49,641 nucleotides of DNA from a virus: IMG/VR virus record IMGVR_UViG_3300022602_000150, positions 1 to 49,641 of that record; one strand, 5' to 3'. Both the position numbers and the translations under genes were made by a program. Under the pieces are notes generated by a model. It made no database searches, was not told the origin of the DNA, and saw nothing but the letters and a program-made list of their open reading frames with translations. Below, one piece after another: positions 43,201-49,641 of this stretch (within the stretch, counting starts at the first letter, position 1; every line of letters starts with the position of its first letter).

Positions 43201-43904
43201 GGTTTGGGCAAGCCATACAGACAGCCATTCTGAACGCTTACGTATCCAATCCAGACACGCCGGTGGCAAACTGCTTAACACCCTTGCAGGCGTCCCAAAA
43301 TTCGAATTGGGTGAGAAATCCAGATGGCTCTCTGAAAACGGTTGGCCAGCTGGTAGCACAGTATAACGCTACCTACGGCAGTTTCACGTTCAACCCCAAC
43401 GGCACAACAACCGTGACCACCAACAAACTCGTGAGCGCATTCAGCAATACATCAGTGCAGATGCCAGCTGGAGCCGCAGATACAAGCCAGAATCAGCAGC
43501 TTTCAACGCTAAATTCGCTGTTGAGCAATCAAAAACTTTATGCGGCTGCAGCAACAAATCCGGCAACGTCTGCCGCCTTTCTGGCAGATATATTTGGCAC
43601 AGGCATACCAGGCACCTTGGTGCCTAACAATATAATTCCGATAACGACGCCTTCTGACAATGTTGTTGACAACAACAACATTGGTACCCCATCAATTGGG
43701 TCAAACATAGGCCCAGCGTCCCTAGTGCCTGACATAACCGTTAGCTCGCCCACCGGTCTCGCCGCCGCCAACGCTGCCGCCAATCCGCATAACGATGACA
43801 CAACACCAGCAACGCCTGCCGATCCCACCCCGTCTACTCCATCTACTCCAACTCTTATGGCCGGAGGGCCCGGTGACGATAGCAACAACGATTCCATCGC
43901 ATGA
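40236..43904 (+). CDS. Tail fibre protein with internal collar domain and a long C-terminal extension
   Basis: A 1222-residue protein with GTG start (GAGGTG 7 bases upstream). Residues 1-90 are the shared fibre module (KSDGTPLVTIPDGSIDNTTTSLTLIGKG, 'NPLTGQTWYNTTTTSLNVYDG'). Two 'ISI.GDV.G.V.FDGSGN' beta repeats follow (about 185-330), then a phage tail collar domain at 373-420 ('GSMLLYTQQAYVPTGWAVCNGQ', 'TTPNLSNV', 'YYIMKVF'). In the paralogue at 43960 the protein ends there; here another 800 residues follow, with 'YMLSYSDIYDYSAALGI', long Ser/Asn/Gly-rich linkers and an 'AVQAWYNANYAYPTAAAAV' helix. The extension (about 41480-43730) is more AT-rich than its surroundings, suggesting transfer. 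Probably receptor-binding. Confidence 0.75.
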   Translation: MPYVIKKSDGTPLVTIPDGSIDNTTTSLTLIGKGADSFGLYIDQNFVNLLQNFAAASAPTNPLTGQTWYNTTTTSLNVYDGTIWRTVVPYFTGTTGTTTAVISIYNDTAQLTIAQNKVISVSVSKALPLSTLLGTIYVNDVPYDFASAFPQGLLAGINLATDPAGFQFVGTATSANVLTTARQISITGSMTGNVMFDGSGNVNLSVSFANVYTDHAGNVSIGNANAFANTANVTTIAGTYTAVTVNDGGQVIGGGNILNSDVINALGYTPWSGSNVNVAAQGNTVIQRDQFGNFNANVMTGTATYAQALSTPVTISISGDVIGSVEFDGSGNAVIQSNLVAQSSLTPGVYNTVTVDTKGRVTNAAVVDVPPVGSMLLYTQQAYVPTGWAVCNGQTVTTDAGTFTTPNLSNVSVGGAYYIMKVFNYLDLPSNSISGGNISVELIPGQLPHIDFSGGPNIAYPPLVYSPQFNVMGQTSSVSVPTVIPQPDVSSNVFYDAAALLLSNGDSNAIYMSQVDIFGDLSSMTVYEVLYNLKLRENSGLPPRCGKYMLSYSDIYDYSAALGIPVDQTYFTISLQDTMALIKVADLSNRFNFLGIYPSDSNLFGAMYLDFNKYMAILRGQPSTTVGDTLKANNLSTTNDTYTDSLTNANLIEQIASTISNAEAAVRLYIANSSLVDIVNSLIPGAELPAIALLLSQPSNTTGNSNVHGSFSTVDSRNIYYGGNISLSTPGYGGGSYNNTAPSVAGQFYQTINSARYGLNGSNGNASQEALSNYTGTGISDSQISGTGGVSSGGSTAGGGTNGPIAAIGGLSTTASNGQPVVSADNPGALGASVPGAAFDSGIPTALSVPVQTNAASGAINAVNGSQGYVNTEGGFDSINNNYQTNATLQAAGGLSTNLTVGSITRINDDGSSYSSGTVPAGAYGMGFFTGTAVLKQAQLAGIVTADQPLTPATQLAVQAWYNANYAYPTAAAAVGTANVTAGMVAIGWFGQAIQTAILNAYVSNPDTPVANCLTPLQASQNSNWVRNPDGSLKTVGQLVAQYNATYGSFTFNPNGTTTVTTNKLVSAFSNTSVQMPAGAADTSQNQQLSTLNSLLSNQKLYAAAATNPATSAAFLADIFGTGIPGTLVPNNIIPITTPSDNVVDNNNIGTPSIGSNIGPASLVPDITVSSPTGLAAANAAANPHNDDTTPATPADPTPSTPSTPTLMAGGPGDDSNNDSIA

Positions 43905-43911
43905 TGCTTCA

Positions 43912-43919
43912 TATAAATA
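43912..43919 (+). promoter_or_regulatory. T4-type late promoter (perfect TATAAATA) before the second fibre gene
   Basis: CATATAAATACC on the plus strand, 40 bases before the TTG start at 43960. ATGCT and AGCAT flank the box as a short inverted repeat. Confidence 0.8.
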
Positions 43920-43959
43920 CCAGCATATGATCGTCGTTTGAGATATCAGGGATTCGCAT

Positions 43960-45339
43960 TTGACATATAACATAACCAGATCCGACGGCACACCTCTGGT
44001 CAGCATACCAGATAACACACTGGATACCTCTTCCACGAGCCTTACTCTCATGGGTAAGAATGCCCTAAACTTTGGACAATCATACGATCAAAATCTCATA
44101 TCGCTGCTACAGAGGTTCTCTGGATCAAACATCACATCTCCGTTGACAGGACAGATACGATACAGCGCATCGACCACAGGGATAGATGTGTATGACGGCA
44201 TGAGATGGAATGCACACATCCCACCGTTTGACGGTAGATCCGGTGCGGTTGTGGTCAACACCGCTAATGCCAATGTCAGCATCCACGTAACCTTACAAGG
44301 TGGTGCGATAGTGTCAGTGGTAAGCTATTCGGTCATACCAAAGTCATACATGACGGATTACATACAGATAAACGGTGCACAATATAACTTTTCACTGCTG
44401 TTTCCTGATGGCATATATCCTGGTATAAACATACCGGTTACTCCGCTTGGTTCTGACGACATCTACAACCACGCCGGTAATAACATAGATACGCAAGGCA
44501 GGTTCGTCGGACCCGCGACATCCACCAATGCATTCTCCAGATCATCAAACATAAACCTCGTTGGATCACTGAGCGGTGGCGCTGGTTTCGATGGCAGCTC
44601 TAACGTTGACATACCTGTGGTGGTCGCCAACGTCTACGTTGGAAACACCGATGCCACGGTTGCTGGTAGGCACACGCGGGTGACCGTCAGTGATGGCGGC
44701 CAGATAATTGGCGTTGGTAACCTACAGGTATCCGACATAGATGCCGCCCTTGGGTATGCCACCGTTGACACCGCCAGCATATCGGTGACCAAGCTCAGCA
44801 ACACCATAGCGGCCAGGGATGCCAACGGCAACTTCAACGCCAACGTGATGACCGGAACGGCCGCATCGGCCCTTGCTTTCTCGCCACCCGTGATGCTGGG
44901 AATCAACGGGGATGTGCTGGGTGCCGTCAGCTTTGACGGGCTGGATGATGTGACCATATCGTCAAACCTAGCCACGTTCAACGACCTCGAATCTGGCACA
45001 TACAACACGGTCAACGTCGACAACAAGGGCAGGATAACCGCCGCCATCATGGTCGACAACGTGCCCATAGGCAGCCTCGTGCTGATAGGCATAGACAATC
45101 CCATACCCAGCGGTTGGGTCATATGCGACGGCAGCACGGTGCCCATATCCGGCGGCGGATACATAACCACCCCTGCACTGTCCAATCTGATCATCGGATC
45201 AAGCACCGCAGCGGCAGGGGTCGTGGTGCACTCGACCGCGACGGTTGGCAACACCACGGTTGGATCCAACGTGTCTGTGACATCCACAGGCACCAACGCA
45301 TCGCCGGGCGGGTACATATACATAATGCGGGTCTCGTGA
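43960..45339 (+). CDS. Tail fibre protein with C-terminal collar domain
   Basis: A 459-residue paralogue of the first half of the preceding gene. The start is TTG; the protein MTYNITRSDGTPLVSIPDN aligns residue for residue with MPYVIKKSDGTPLVTIPDG of the neighbour, CAGGG lies upstream and no ATG is near, so TTG is credible. Shared parts are 'SPLTGQIRYSASTTGIDVYDG', two 'GD..G.V.FDG' beta repeats and, from residue 371, the collar domain ('GSLVLIGIDNPIPSGWVICDG', 'GGYIYIMRVS' as the C-terminus). The collar begins at almost the same residue as in the larger paralogue (373). Expected to be a short fibre or fibre tip; target unknown. Confidence 0.75.
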   Translation: MTYNITRSDGTPLVSIPDNTLDTSSTSLTLMGKNALNFGQSYDQNLISLLQRFSGSNITSPLTGQIRYSASTTGIDVYDGMRWNAHIPPFDGRSGAVVVNTANANVSIHVTLQGGAIVSVVSYSVIPKSYMTDYIQINGAQYNFSLLFPDGIYPGINIPVTPLGSDDIYNHAGNNIDTQGRFVGPATSTNAFSRSSNINLVGSLSGGAGFDGSSNVDIPVVVANVYVGNTDATVAGRHTRVTVSDGGQIIGVGNLQVSDIDAALGYATVDTASISVTKLSNTIAARDANGNFNANVMTGTAASALAFSPPVMLGINGDVLGAVSFDGLDDVTISSNLATFNDLESGTYNTVNVDNKGRITAAIMVDNVPIGSLVLIGIDNPIPSGWVICDGSTVPISGGGYITTPALSNLIIGSSTAAAGVVVHSTATVGNTTVGSNVSVTSTGTNASPGGYIYIMRVS

Positions 45340-45357
45340 TCCACCGTCAGGTCACCC

Positions 45358-45382
45358 AAATAGTTGGTTTTCCAACCTATTT
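45358..45382 (+). terminator. Probable terminator hairpin after the fibre genes
   Basis: AAATAGTTGG (45358-45367), TTTT loop, CCAACCTATTT (45372-45382): a 10-bp stem with one bulged C, ending in TATTTG. The U-tract is short, so it may be weak. Confidence 0.5.
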
Positions 45383-45404
45383 GCCGCCGATAACAAATAT
45401 CAGC

Positions 45405-45412
45405 ATTAAATA
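45405..45412 (+). promoter_or_regulatory. T4-type late promoter (ATTAAATA) before the acidic prohead gene
   Basis: CATTAAATAATC on the plus strand, 43 bases before ATG 45456. One mismatch from TATAAATA, but the trailing ATC fits the other sites. Confidence 0.6.
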
Positions 45413-45455
45413 ATCTTTGAGTCTGTTGAGATTTCACAAAAAGGAGAGCTATCAC

Positions 45456-46421
45456 ATGAGCAAGAAACTTGAACAAGTGCTAGAGTACCTGATCGCAGGT
45501 AAGCAAGACGCCGCCAAGGCGCTGCTGCATCAGGTCTTCATAGAGAAGGCACGCAAGATACACGAAGACATCATGTCCCACGACGACATGGACGAGGAGT
45601 CCATGATGGGCGACGAGGGTGATGACTTCAGGCATGACGTAATGGGCAAGCATGACGACCACCTGGAAGAGCTCAGCAATGAGATCGACGCCGAGGAGCA
45701 GATGTCCGAGGACGATGATGCAGGCATGGGCGGAGACGACGTCGACGTCGAGGACGACATGATGGACATGGACGACATGGGTGGCGATGACGCCGCTGAT
45801 GGCGACATGGATTCGGACGATCTCGGTGACGATGTCGCTGATGATGGCATGGGCGGCGATAACATGGGCGATATCGAGGACACCATCGGTGATCTCGAGG
45901 ATGCGCTTGCTGAGCTGAAGGCCGAGTTCGATCGCCTCGAGAAGGGCGAGGAGGATTCCGAGGAAGCTGGTGAGGAAGAAGCCGGCGAGGAGGAAGATTC
46001 CGAGGAGGATTCCGAGGAAGAGGACATGGACGAGAGCTGGTTGGAAGAGGATTGGGATGACCTTTCCGAGGCCGTTGAGCTCGAGAAGGTCAGCGTGCCG
46101 GCGAGCGGCGAGGTAGGCAGCGGCAAGTACAGCTCGGCTGATGCCAACGCAAAGGCCAAGAGCCCGATCGCAACCAGCCAGACGTCCCGCATGGGTGCCA
46201 AGCCCATCAAGACCGACGACAAGAAGCACAGCGGTTACAACCGTGAGACCGCCCCGTCCAGCAAGGACATGGGCATCACCAACCGTCGCAAGTCAGCTGA
46301 GACCGGCATGAGCAAGGTCAGCAAGGAAGGCAACAGCGCGGCGGCCCTCAACAAGACGGTCTCTGAGTTCGGCATCAACAAGGATGCCATGAGCCCCCTG
46401 AGCAAGAGCCCAAGGAAGTAA
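45456..46421 (+). CDS. Acidic prohead core protein
   Basis: A 321-residue protein from ATG 45456 (AAGGAG upstream; the frame extends 39 bases further without support). Residues 1-40 ('KLEQVLEYLIAGKQDAAKALLHQVFIEKARKIHED') resemble the N-terminal helix of prohead core proteins such as gp68. Residues 42-205 are extremely acidic, almost only D, E, M and G, as in T4 gp67. Residues 210-321 are basic and Ser/Lys-rich, with 'EKVSVPASGEVGSGKYSSADANAKAKSPIA', a segment conserved in prohead proteins of environmental T4 relatives. It probably fills the prohead and is cut by gp21. Codon use is unlike the tail genes (few ATA or AGG), suggesting high expression. It is followed by a strong terminator. Confidence 0.7.
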   Translation: MSKKLEQVLEYLIAGKQDAAKALLHQVFIEKARKIHEDIMSHDDMDEESMMGDEGDDFRHDVMGKHDDHLEELSNEIDAEEQMSEDDDAGMGGDDVDVEDDMMDMDDMGGDDAADGDMDSDDLGDDVADDGMGGDNMGDIEDTIGDLEDALAELKAEFDRLEKGEEDSEEAGEEEAGEEEDSEEDSEEEDMDESWLEEDWDDLSEAVELEKVSVPASGEVGSGKYSSADANAKAKSPIATSQTSRMGAKPIKTDDKKHSGYNRETAPSSKDMGITNRRKSAETGMSKVSKEGNSAAALNKTVSEFGINKDAMSPLSKSPRK

Positions 46422-46441
46422 GGTTCCATAGAAGCTAACGG

Positions 46442-46474
46442 ATCACCGTGGAAATGAAATCCACGGTGATTTTC
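46442..46474 (+). terminator. Rho-independent terminator after the acidic prohead gene
   Basis: ATCACCGTGGA (46442-46452) pairs with TCCACGGTGAT (46460-46470) over a 7-base loop, followed by TTT. It separates the acidic prohead gene from gp21, which has its own late promoter. Confidence 0.85.
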
Positions 46475-46515
46475 CGCAAAAAAACAATGGTATTCAGTGG
46501 GATCAGGATTGTTTC

Positions 46516-46523
46516 ACTAAATA
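46516..46523 (+). promoter_or_regulatory. T4-type late promoter (ACTAAATA) before gp21
   Basis: CACTAAATATTTTC on the plus strand, 28 bases before ATG 46552. It is the only candidate promoter for the gp21-gp22-gp23 run. Confidence 0.65.
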
Positions 46524-46551
46524 TTTTCGGCACTCGAAGGGTACCTGTAAC

Positions 46552-47187
46552 ATGAACAACAACATACTGGTGGAACACCTAAATTATGATACGGCAAAGG
46601 CTGAGGTGATCGCGGAATCAACCGAATCCGGCGGCAAGAACTTCTACATGAAGGGCATATTCATACAGGGTGGCATACGCAATCACAACGGTCGCGTGTA
46701 TCCGGTCAACGAGATACGCAAGGCGGTCGAGTCCATCAACGATAGCATCAAGAAGGATGCCGGCGTGCTTGGCGAATGTGATCATCCCCAGGAGCTCCAG
46801 ATACATCTGGATCGCGTGAGCCATAAGATCACCGATATGTGGATGGATGGGGCCAATGGGTATGGTAAGCTTCAGATACTGCCGACCCCTTGTGGTAACA
46901 TAATCAAGACGCTGCTTGAGTGCGGCGTGAAGCTGGGTGTCAGCTCACGCGGTTCTGGTAACGTCAACGACGATGGTGAGGTCAGCGACTTTGACATGCT
47001 GACGGTGGATATCGTCGCCAAGCCCAGCGCACCGAGTGCATATCCCGTGCCCATGTACGAGGCTATCATGAACCGCAGGAATGGCAACAAGATCCACGAG
47101 CTGGCCGAGGCTGTTAGGTATGATGCATCCGCACAGAAGCATCTGAAGAACATACTCACCGGCTGGGTAAACGAATTGAAGTTTTAA
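46552..47187 (+). CDS. gp21: Prohead core protease gp21
   Basis: A 211-residue protein, the same size as T4 gp21 (212). Signature: 'FYMKGIFIQGGIRNHNGRVYP..EI.KAVE', 'GVLGECDHPQELQIHLDRVSHKITDMW', 'LGVSSRGSGNV', 'VDIVAKPSAPSAYPVPMYEAI'. His78 in the CDHP motif and a serine at 131/132 in GVSSRG are the expected catalytic residues of this serine protease family. It cuts scaffold and capsid proteins after (L/I)-x-E and then itself. Ribosome binding site AAGGG is about 10 bases upstream. The gene order 21-22-23 is as in T4. Confidence 0.95.
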   Translation: MNNNILVEHLNYDTAKAEVIAESTESGGKNFYMKGIFIQGGIRNHNGRVYPVNEIRKAVESINDSIKKDAGVLGECDHPQELQIHLDRVSHKITDMWMDGANGYGKLQILPTPCGNIIKTLLECGVKLGVSSRGSGNVNDDGEVSDFDMLTVDIVAKPSAPSAYPVPMYEAIMNRRNGNKIHELAEAVRYDASAQKHLKNILTGWVNELKF

Positions 47188-47202
47188 CAGGAGTCAGGTC
47201 TG

Positions 47203-48423
47203 ATGGAAAATCAACTGAAAGAGCTGCTTGAGAACGAGGTGCTTGGCGAAGAGGTCAAGTCCGCGCTCCAGGAAGCCTTTAACAACAAGATCAAGGAGAC
47301 TGAGACCAAGCTGCAGGAGGCGTATGCCTCTCGCTATGAGCATGACAAATCAGTACTCGTTGAAGCCATGGACAACATGCTGACCGATGCAATCAAGGCA
47401 GAGCTATCCGAATTTTCGGAGGATCGCACCGCACTGATAGCGCAGAAGGCAAAGCTATCGAAGGCAACGTTGGCCGCAAAGCGCGTCTACGAAGCCAAGA
47501 TGGCACAGCATGTCAAGCTGCTAAACACCTTCCTGGGCAAGCAGCTCAAGGAAGAGGTGGCAGAGTTCGCGGCTGATCGCAAGCGTTTGGAGACACAGCG
47601 CAGGCAGCTGGCCAAGGAGATGCAGACCGTCAAGGAAAGCAGCCGTAAGCAGCTGGCAAACCGCGTGAACAAGCTTGAGGAATTCGTGATCAAGAACCTC
47701 TCGGAGGAGATCGCGGAGTTCCAGGCTGATAAGAAGGCATTGGTTGAGCAGCGCGTAAAGCTGGCAGCCGAAGGCAAGAAGCGCCTGCAAGAGACCCAGA
47801 GCAAGTTCGTCGGCAAGGCTACCAAGCTGATCGACAAGACGCTCAACGAGGTCATACGCAGCGAGCTGGTGCAGTGGAGGGACGACATCAAGGTTGCTCG
47901 CGAGAACAACTTCGGTCGCCGTATCTTCGAAGCCGTGGCAGCTGAATACATGGGCAGTTACCTATCGGAAGGCAGCGAGATCAAGAAGCTGCAGAAGGTG
48001 CTGTCTGACACCGAGCATAGGCTCAACGAAGCCAAGGCCGATGCCAAGAAGAAAGCAACGCTCGTAGAGCAAGCCGACTCCAAGGTAAAGGCAGCCAACG
48101 ACAGAGCCACGAGGCTCGAAACCATGGCTGAACTGCTGGCGCCTTTGGGCCGTGACAAGAAGGCAGTGATGGAAGAGATGCTCAGGGACATCAAGACGTC
48201 CAATCTGAGGGAAGCTTTCAATCGCTATCTTCCTGCCGTGATCAACGGCAATCCACAGGTTGCGCAGGGCAAGTCAACGCTTGCTGAGGGTAACCAGACA
48301 AAGTCCGTGGCGATCACGGGAGACAGGAAGAACAAGCTGAACGAAGCTGTGGCTGAGGAATCAAGCGCAGGCGGCAGCGATATCGCTTCCATACTATATC
48401 TTGCAGGAATAAACAAGGTTTAA
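47203..48423 (+). CDS. gp22: Prohead scaffolding protein gp22
   Basis: A 406-residue protein, longer than T4 gp22 (269). Almost entirely alpha-helical and charged, with long heptad-like stretches ('KAKLSKATLAAKRVYEAKMAQHVKLLNTFLGKQLKEEVAEFAADRKRLE', 'NRVNKLEEFVIKNLSEEIAEFQADKKAL'). A repeated 'LS(K)...EEIAEF.ADK.AL..Q..KLA' unit occurs about every 75 residues. The C-terminus carries an L-A-E candidate gp21 cleavage site. It forms the inner core that shapes the prohead and is degraded before packaging. AGGAG precedes the ATG. It lies between the protease and the capsid gene, as in T4. Confidence 0.92.
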   Translation: MENQLKELLENEVLGEEVKSALQEAFNNKIKETETKLQEAYASRYEHDKSVLVEAMDNMLTDAIKAELSEFSEDRTALIAQKAKLSKATLAAKRVYEAKMAQHVKLLNTFLGKQLKEEVAEFAADRKRLETQRRQLAKEMQTVKESSRKQLANRVNKLEEFVIKNLSEEIAEFQADKKALVEQRVKLAAEGKKRLQETQSKFVGKATKLIDKTLNEVIRSELVQWRDDIKVARENNFGRRIFEAVAAEYMGSYLSEGSEIKKLQKVLSDTEHRLNEAKADAKKKATLVEQADSKVKAANDRATRLETMAELLAPLGRDKKAVMEEMLRDIKTSNLREAFNRYLPAVINGNPQVAQGKSTLAEGNQTKSVAITGDRKNKLNEAVAEESSAGGSDIASILYLAGINKV

Positions 48424-48437
48424 GGAGAACTGAACAA

Positions 48438-49637
48438 ATGAGCAAGAATTTATTTGAGACTCACTGGACGGCTACCAAGACCGCTCTTTGCGAAGGCCTC
48501 ACCGGCAACCGCAAGAAGGTCATGGACGTCATCCTCGAGAACACCAAGAAGGACCTGCAGAGCAAGTCCGGTATATTGTTCGAGAGCGCAACCCCTGGTG
48601 CCACCAGCGCTGGTAACGTTGCTACCCTGAACAAGGTCATCCTCCCAGTCATCCGTCGCGTTATGCCGACCGTGATTGCGAACGAGATCATCGGCGTGCA
48701 GCCAATGACTGGTCCAGTTGGCCAGATCCACACCCTGCGCGTTCGCTATGCTGACACGTTCGGTTCGCCGAATCCGGTCACCGCTAGCACAGAAGCGCTG
48801 AGCCCATTCGATATCGCTCGTTTCTACAGCGGTAACGGCAACAGCAACACCCCGAAGGCAGCTCCGGTTAGCGTCCTCGAAGGTACCGCTGGCAAGCGCC
48901 TGAACATCCAGATCCTCAAGGAAACCGTTGAGGCGAAGACCCGCAAGCTGAGCGCTCGCTGGACCTTCGAGGCTGCTCAGGATTCGCAAGCCCAGCAAGG
49001 CATCGACATCGAGGCTGAGATCATGGCTGCCCTGGCACAGGAAATCACCGCAGAAATCGACCAAGAGATCTTGGTTAGCCTGCGCACCCTGGCTGGCACC
49101 ACCCTCACCTACGATCAGGGCGCAGTTAGCGGTACCGCTACCTACGTCGGTGATGAGCACGCTGCATTGGCGATCCTCATCAACCGCGGCGCAAACCTGA
49201 TCGCTGCTAGGACCCGTCGTGGTGCTGGTAACTGGGTCGTCGTTAGCCCAACGGCTCTCACGATCCTCCAGTCTGCAACGACCTCTGCGTTCGCTCGTAC
49301 CACGGAAGGCACGTTCGAGGCTCCAACCAACACCAAGTTCGTTGGCACCCTGAACAACAGCATGCGCGTGTACGTCGACCAGTACGCAGCTGACGACACC
49401 AACGTGCTCGTCGGTTACAAGGGTCCAGGCGAGATCGACGCTGCGGCATACTACTGCCCATACGTCCCGCTGACAAGCTCGGGCGTCATCATCGATCCGA
49501 ACACCTTCGAGCCGGTCGTGAGCTTCATGACCAGGTACGGCTACCTAGAGCTTTCCAACACGGCAAGCAGCTTGGGTAACGCAGCCGATTACCTCGCAGG
49601 AATCGGAATCAATACGGCCCATCTAAAGTTCTTGTGA
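48438..49637 (+). CDS. gp23: Major capsid protein gp23
   Basis: A 399-residue protein. 'ATLNKVILPVIRRVMPTVIANEIIGVQPMTGPVGQIHTLRVRY' is diagnostic of gp23, as is 'YLELSNTASSLGNAADYLAGIGI' near the end. It builds the hexamers of the head. L47-F48-E49 followed by Ser fits the gp21 cleavage rule (L/I)-x-E, so about 49 residues would be removed on maturation. It is clearly shorter than T4 gp23 (521), mostly in the middle, so the insertion domain seems reduced or absent. Ile is coded almost only by ATC (one ATA) and Arg mostly by CGC/CGT, unlike the tail genes. AAGGAG lies before the ATG. The stop is 4 bases before the window end. Confidence 0.96.
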   Translation: MSKNLFETHWTATKTALCEGLTGNRKKVMDVILENTKKDLQSKSGILFESATPGATSAGNVATLNKVILPVIRRVMPTVIANEIIGVQPMTGPVGQIHTLRVRYADTFGSPNPVTASTEALSPFDIARFYSGNGNSNTPKAAPVSVLEGTAGKRLNIQILKETVEAKTRKLSARWTFEAAQDSQAQQGIDIEAEIMAALAQEITAEIDQEILVSLRTLAGTTLTYDQGAVSGTATYVGDEHAALAILINRGANLIAARTRRGAGNWVVVSPTALTILQSATTSAFARTTEGTFEAPTNTKFVGTLNNSMRVYVDQYAADDTNVLVGYKGPGEIDAAAYYCPYVPLTSSGVIIDPNTFEPVVSFMTRYGYLELSNTASSLGNAADYLAGIGINTAHLKFL

Positions 49638-49641
49638 TTTA

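Noticed and set aside
45480-46229. 249-residue minus-strand frame opposite the acidic prohead gene
   Set aside because: The D/E-rich sense strand automatically yields a long I/V/H/L-rich antisense frame. No start signal.
1-49641. CRISPR arrays, insertion sequences, integrase or attachment sites, tRNA genes
   Set aside because: No regularly spaced repeats, transposase or integrase motifs, or cloverleaf-compatible segments were seen on either strand. A tRNA scan of the full genome would be the proper test.

Overview
The window is part of the genome of a large T4-superfamily myovirus (contractile tail). The evidence is a near-complete set of recognisable T4-type proteins: gp53, gp5, gp25 and gp6 (baseplate), gp55 (late sigma factor), gp47 and gp46 (recombination nuclease), a gp26-like hub protein, a gp29-like tape measure, gp20 (portal), gp21 (prohead protease), gp22 (scaffold) and gp23 (major capsid). 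Most structural proteins look like those of the environmental or marine and rhizobial T4 relatives rather than of T4 itself: large fibre proteins, 'SDGTPL...LTGQ.WYN' fibre modules and an enlarged gp6. Many genes use ATA and AGG codons freely although the DNA is not AT-rich. A host in the Alphaproteobacteria is plausible but is inference only.

Layout. (1) 1-2840, minus strand: a five-gene accessory operon with three glycosyltransferase-like proteins, driven by its own TTGACT/TATAAT promoter. (2) 2907-27085, minus strand: the tail and baseplate block. In transcription order it holds a tail-tube-cap-like protein, gp53, a large hub protein, gp5 with lysozyme, gp25, gp6, a 3821-residue virion protein, a 47-residue protein, then three fibre or structural proteins. 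(3) 27227-32757, plus strand: gp55, gp47, gp46, a PD-(D/E)xK-type nuclease and two unknown proteins. (4) 32758-33353: about 600 bases with no convincing gene and many RNA-type hairpins. (5) 33354-34429, minus strand: gp26-like hub protein and a small chaperone-like protein. (6) 34523-49637, plus strand: tape measure, portal, a small core-like protein, two fibre paralogues inserted into the head cassette, an acidic prohead protein, gp21, gp22 and gp23.

Regulation. Eleven sites of the form (n)TAAATA or TATAAATA lie 4-73 bases upstream of virion genes on both strands. They match the T4-type late promoter read by gp55, which is itself encoded here. A second class, TTGACT with a -10 box 16-18 bases away, sits in front of the accessory operon, gp47, the 268-residue gene and a putative small RNA.

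Most noteworthy are: a promoter-plus-terminator pair that predicts a minus-strand RNA of about 70 nucleotides at 32351-32421; an inverted repeat at 2848-2918 that would hide the ribosome binding site of the accessory operon only in read-through mRNA; the structured gene-free region; and the fibre-gene insertion between portal and prohead genes. All functional statements are by pattern recognition from the sequence; no database search was run.
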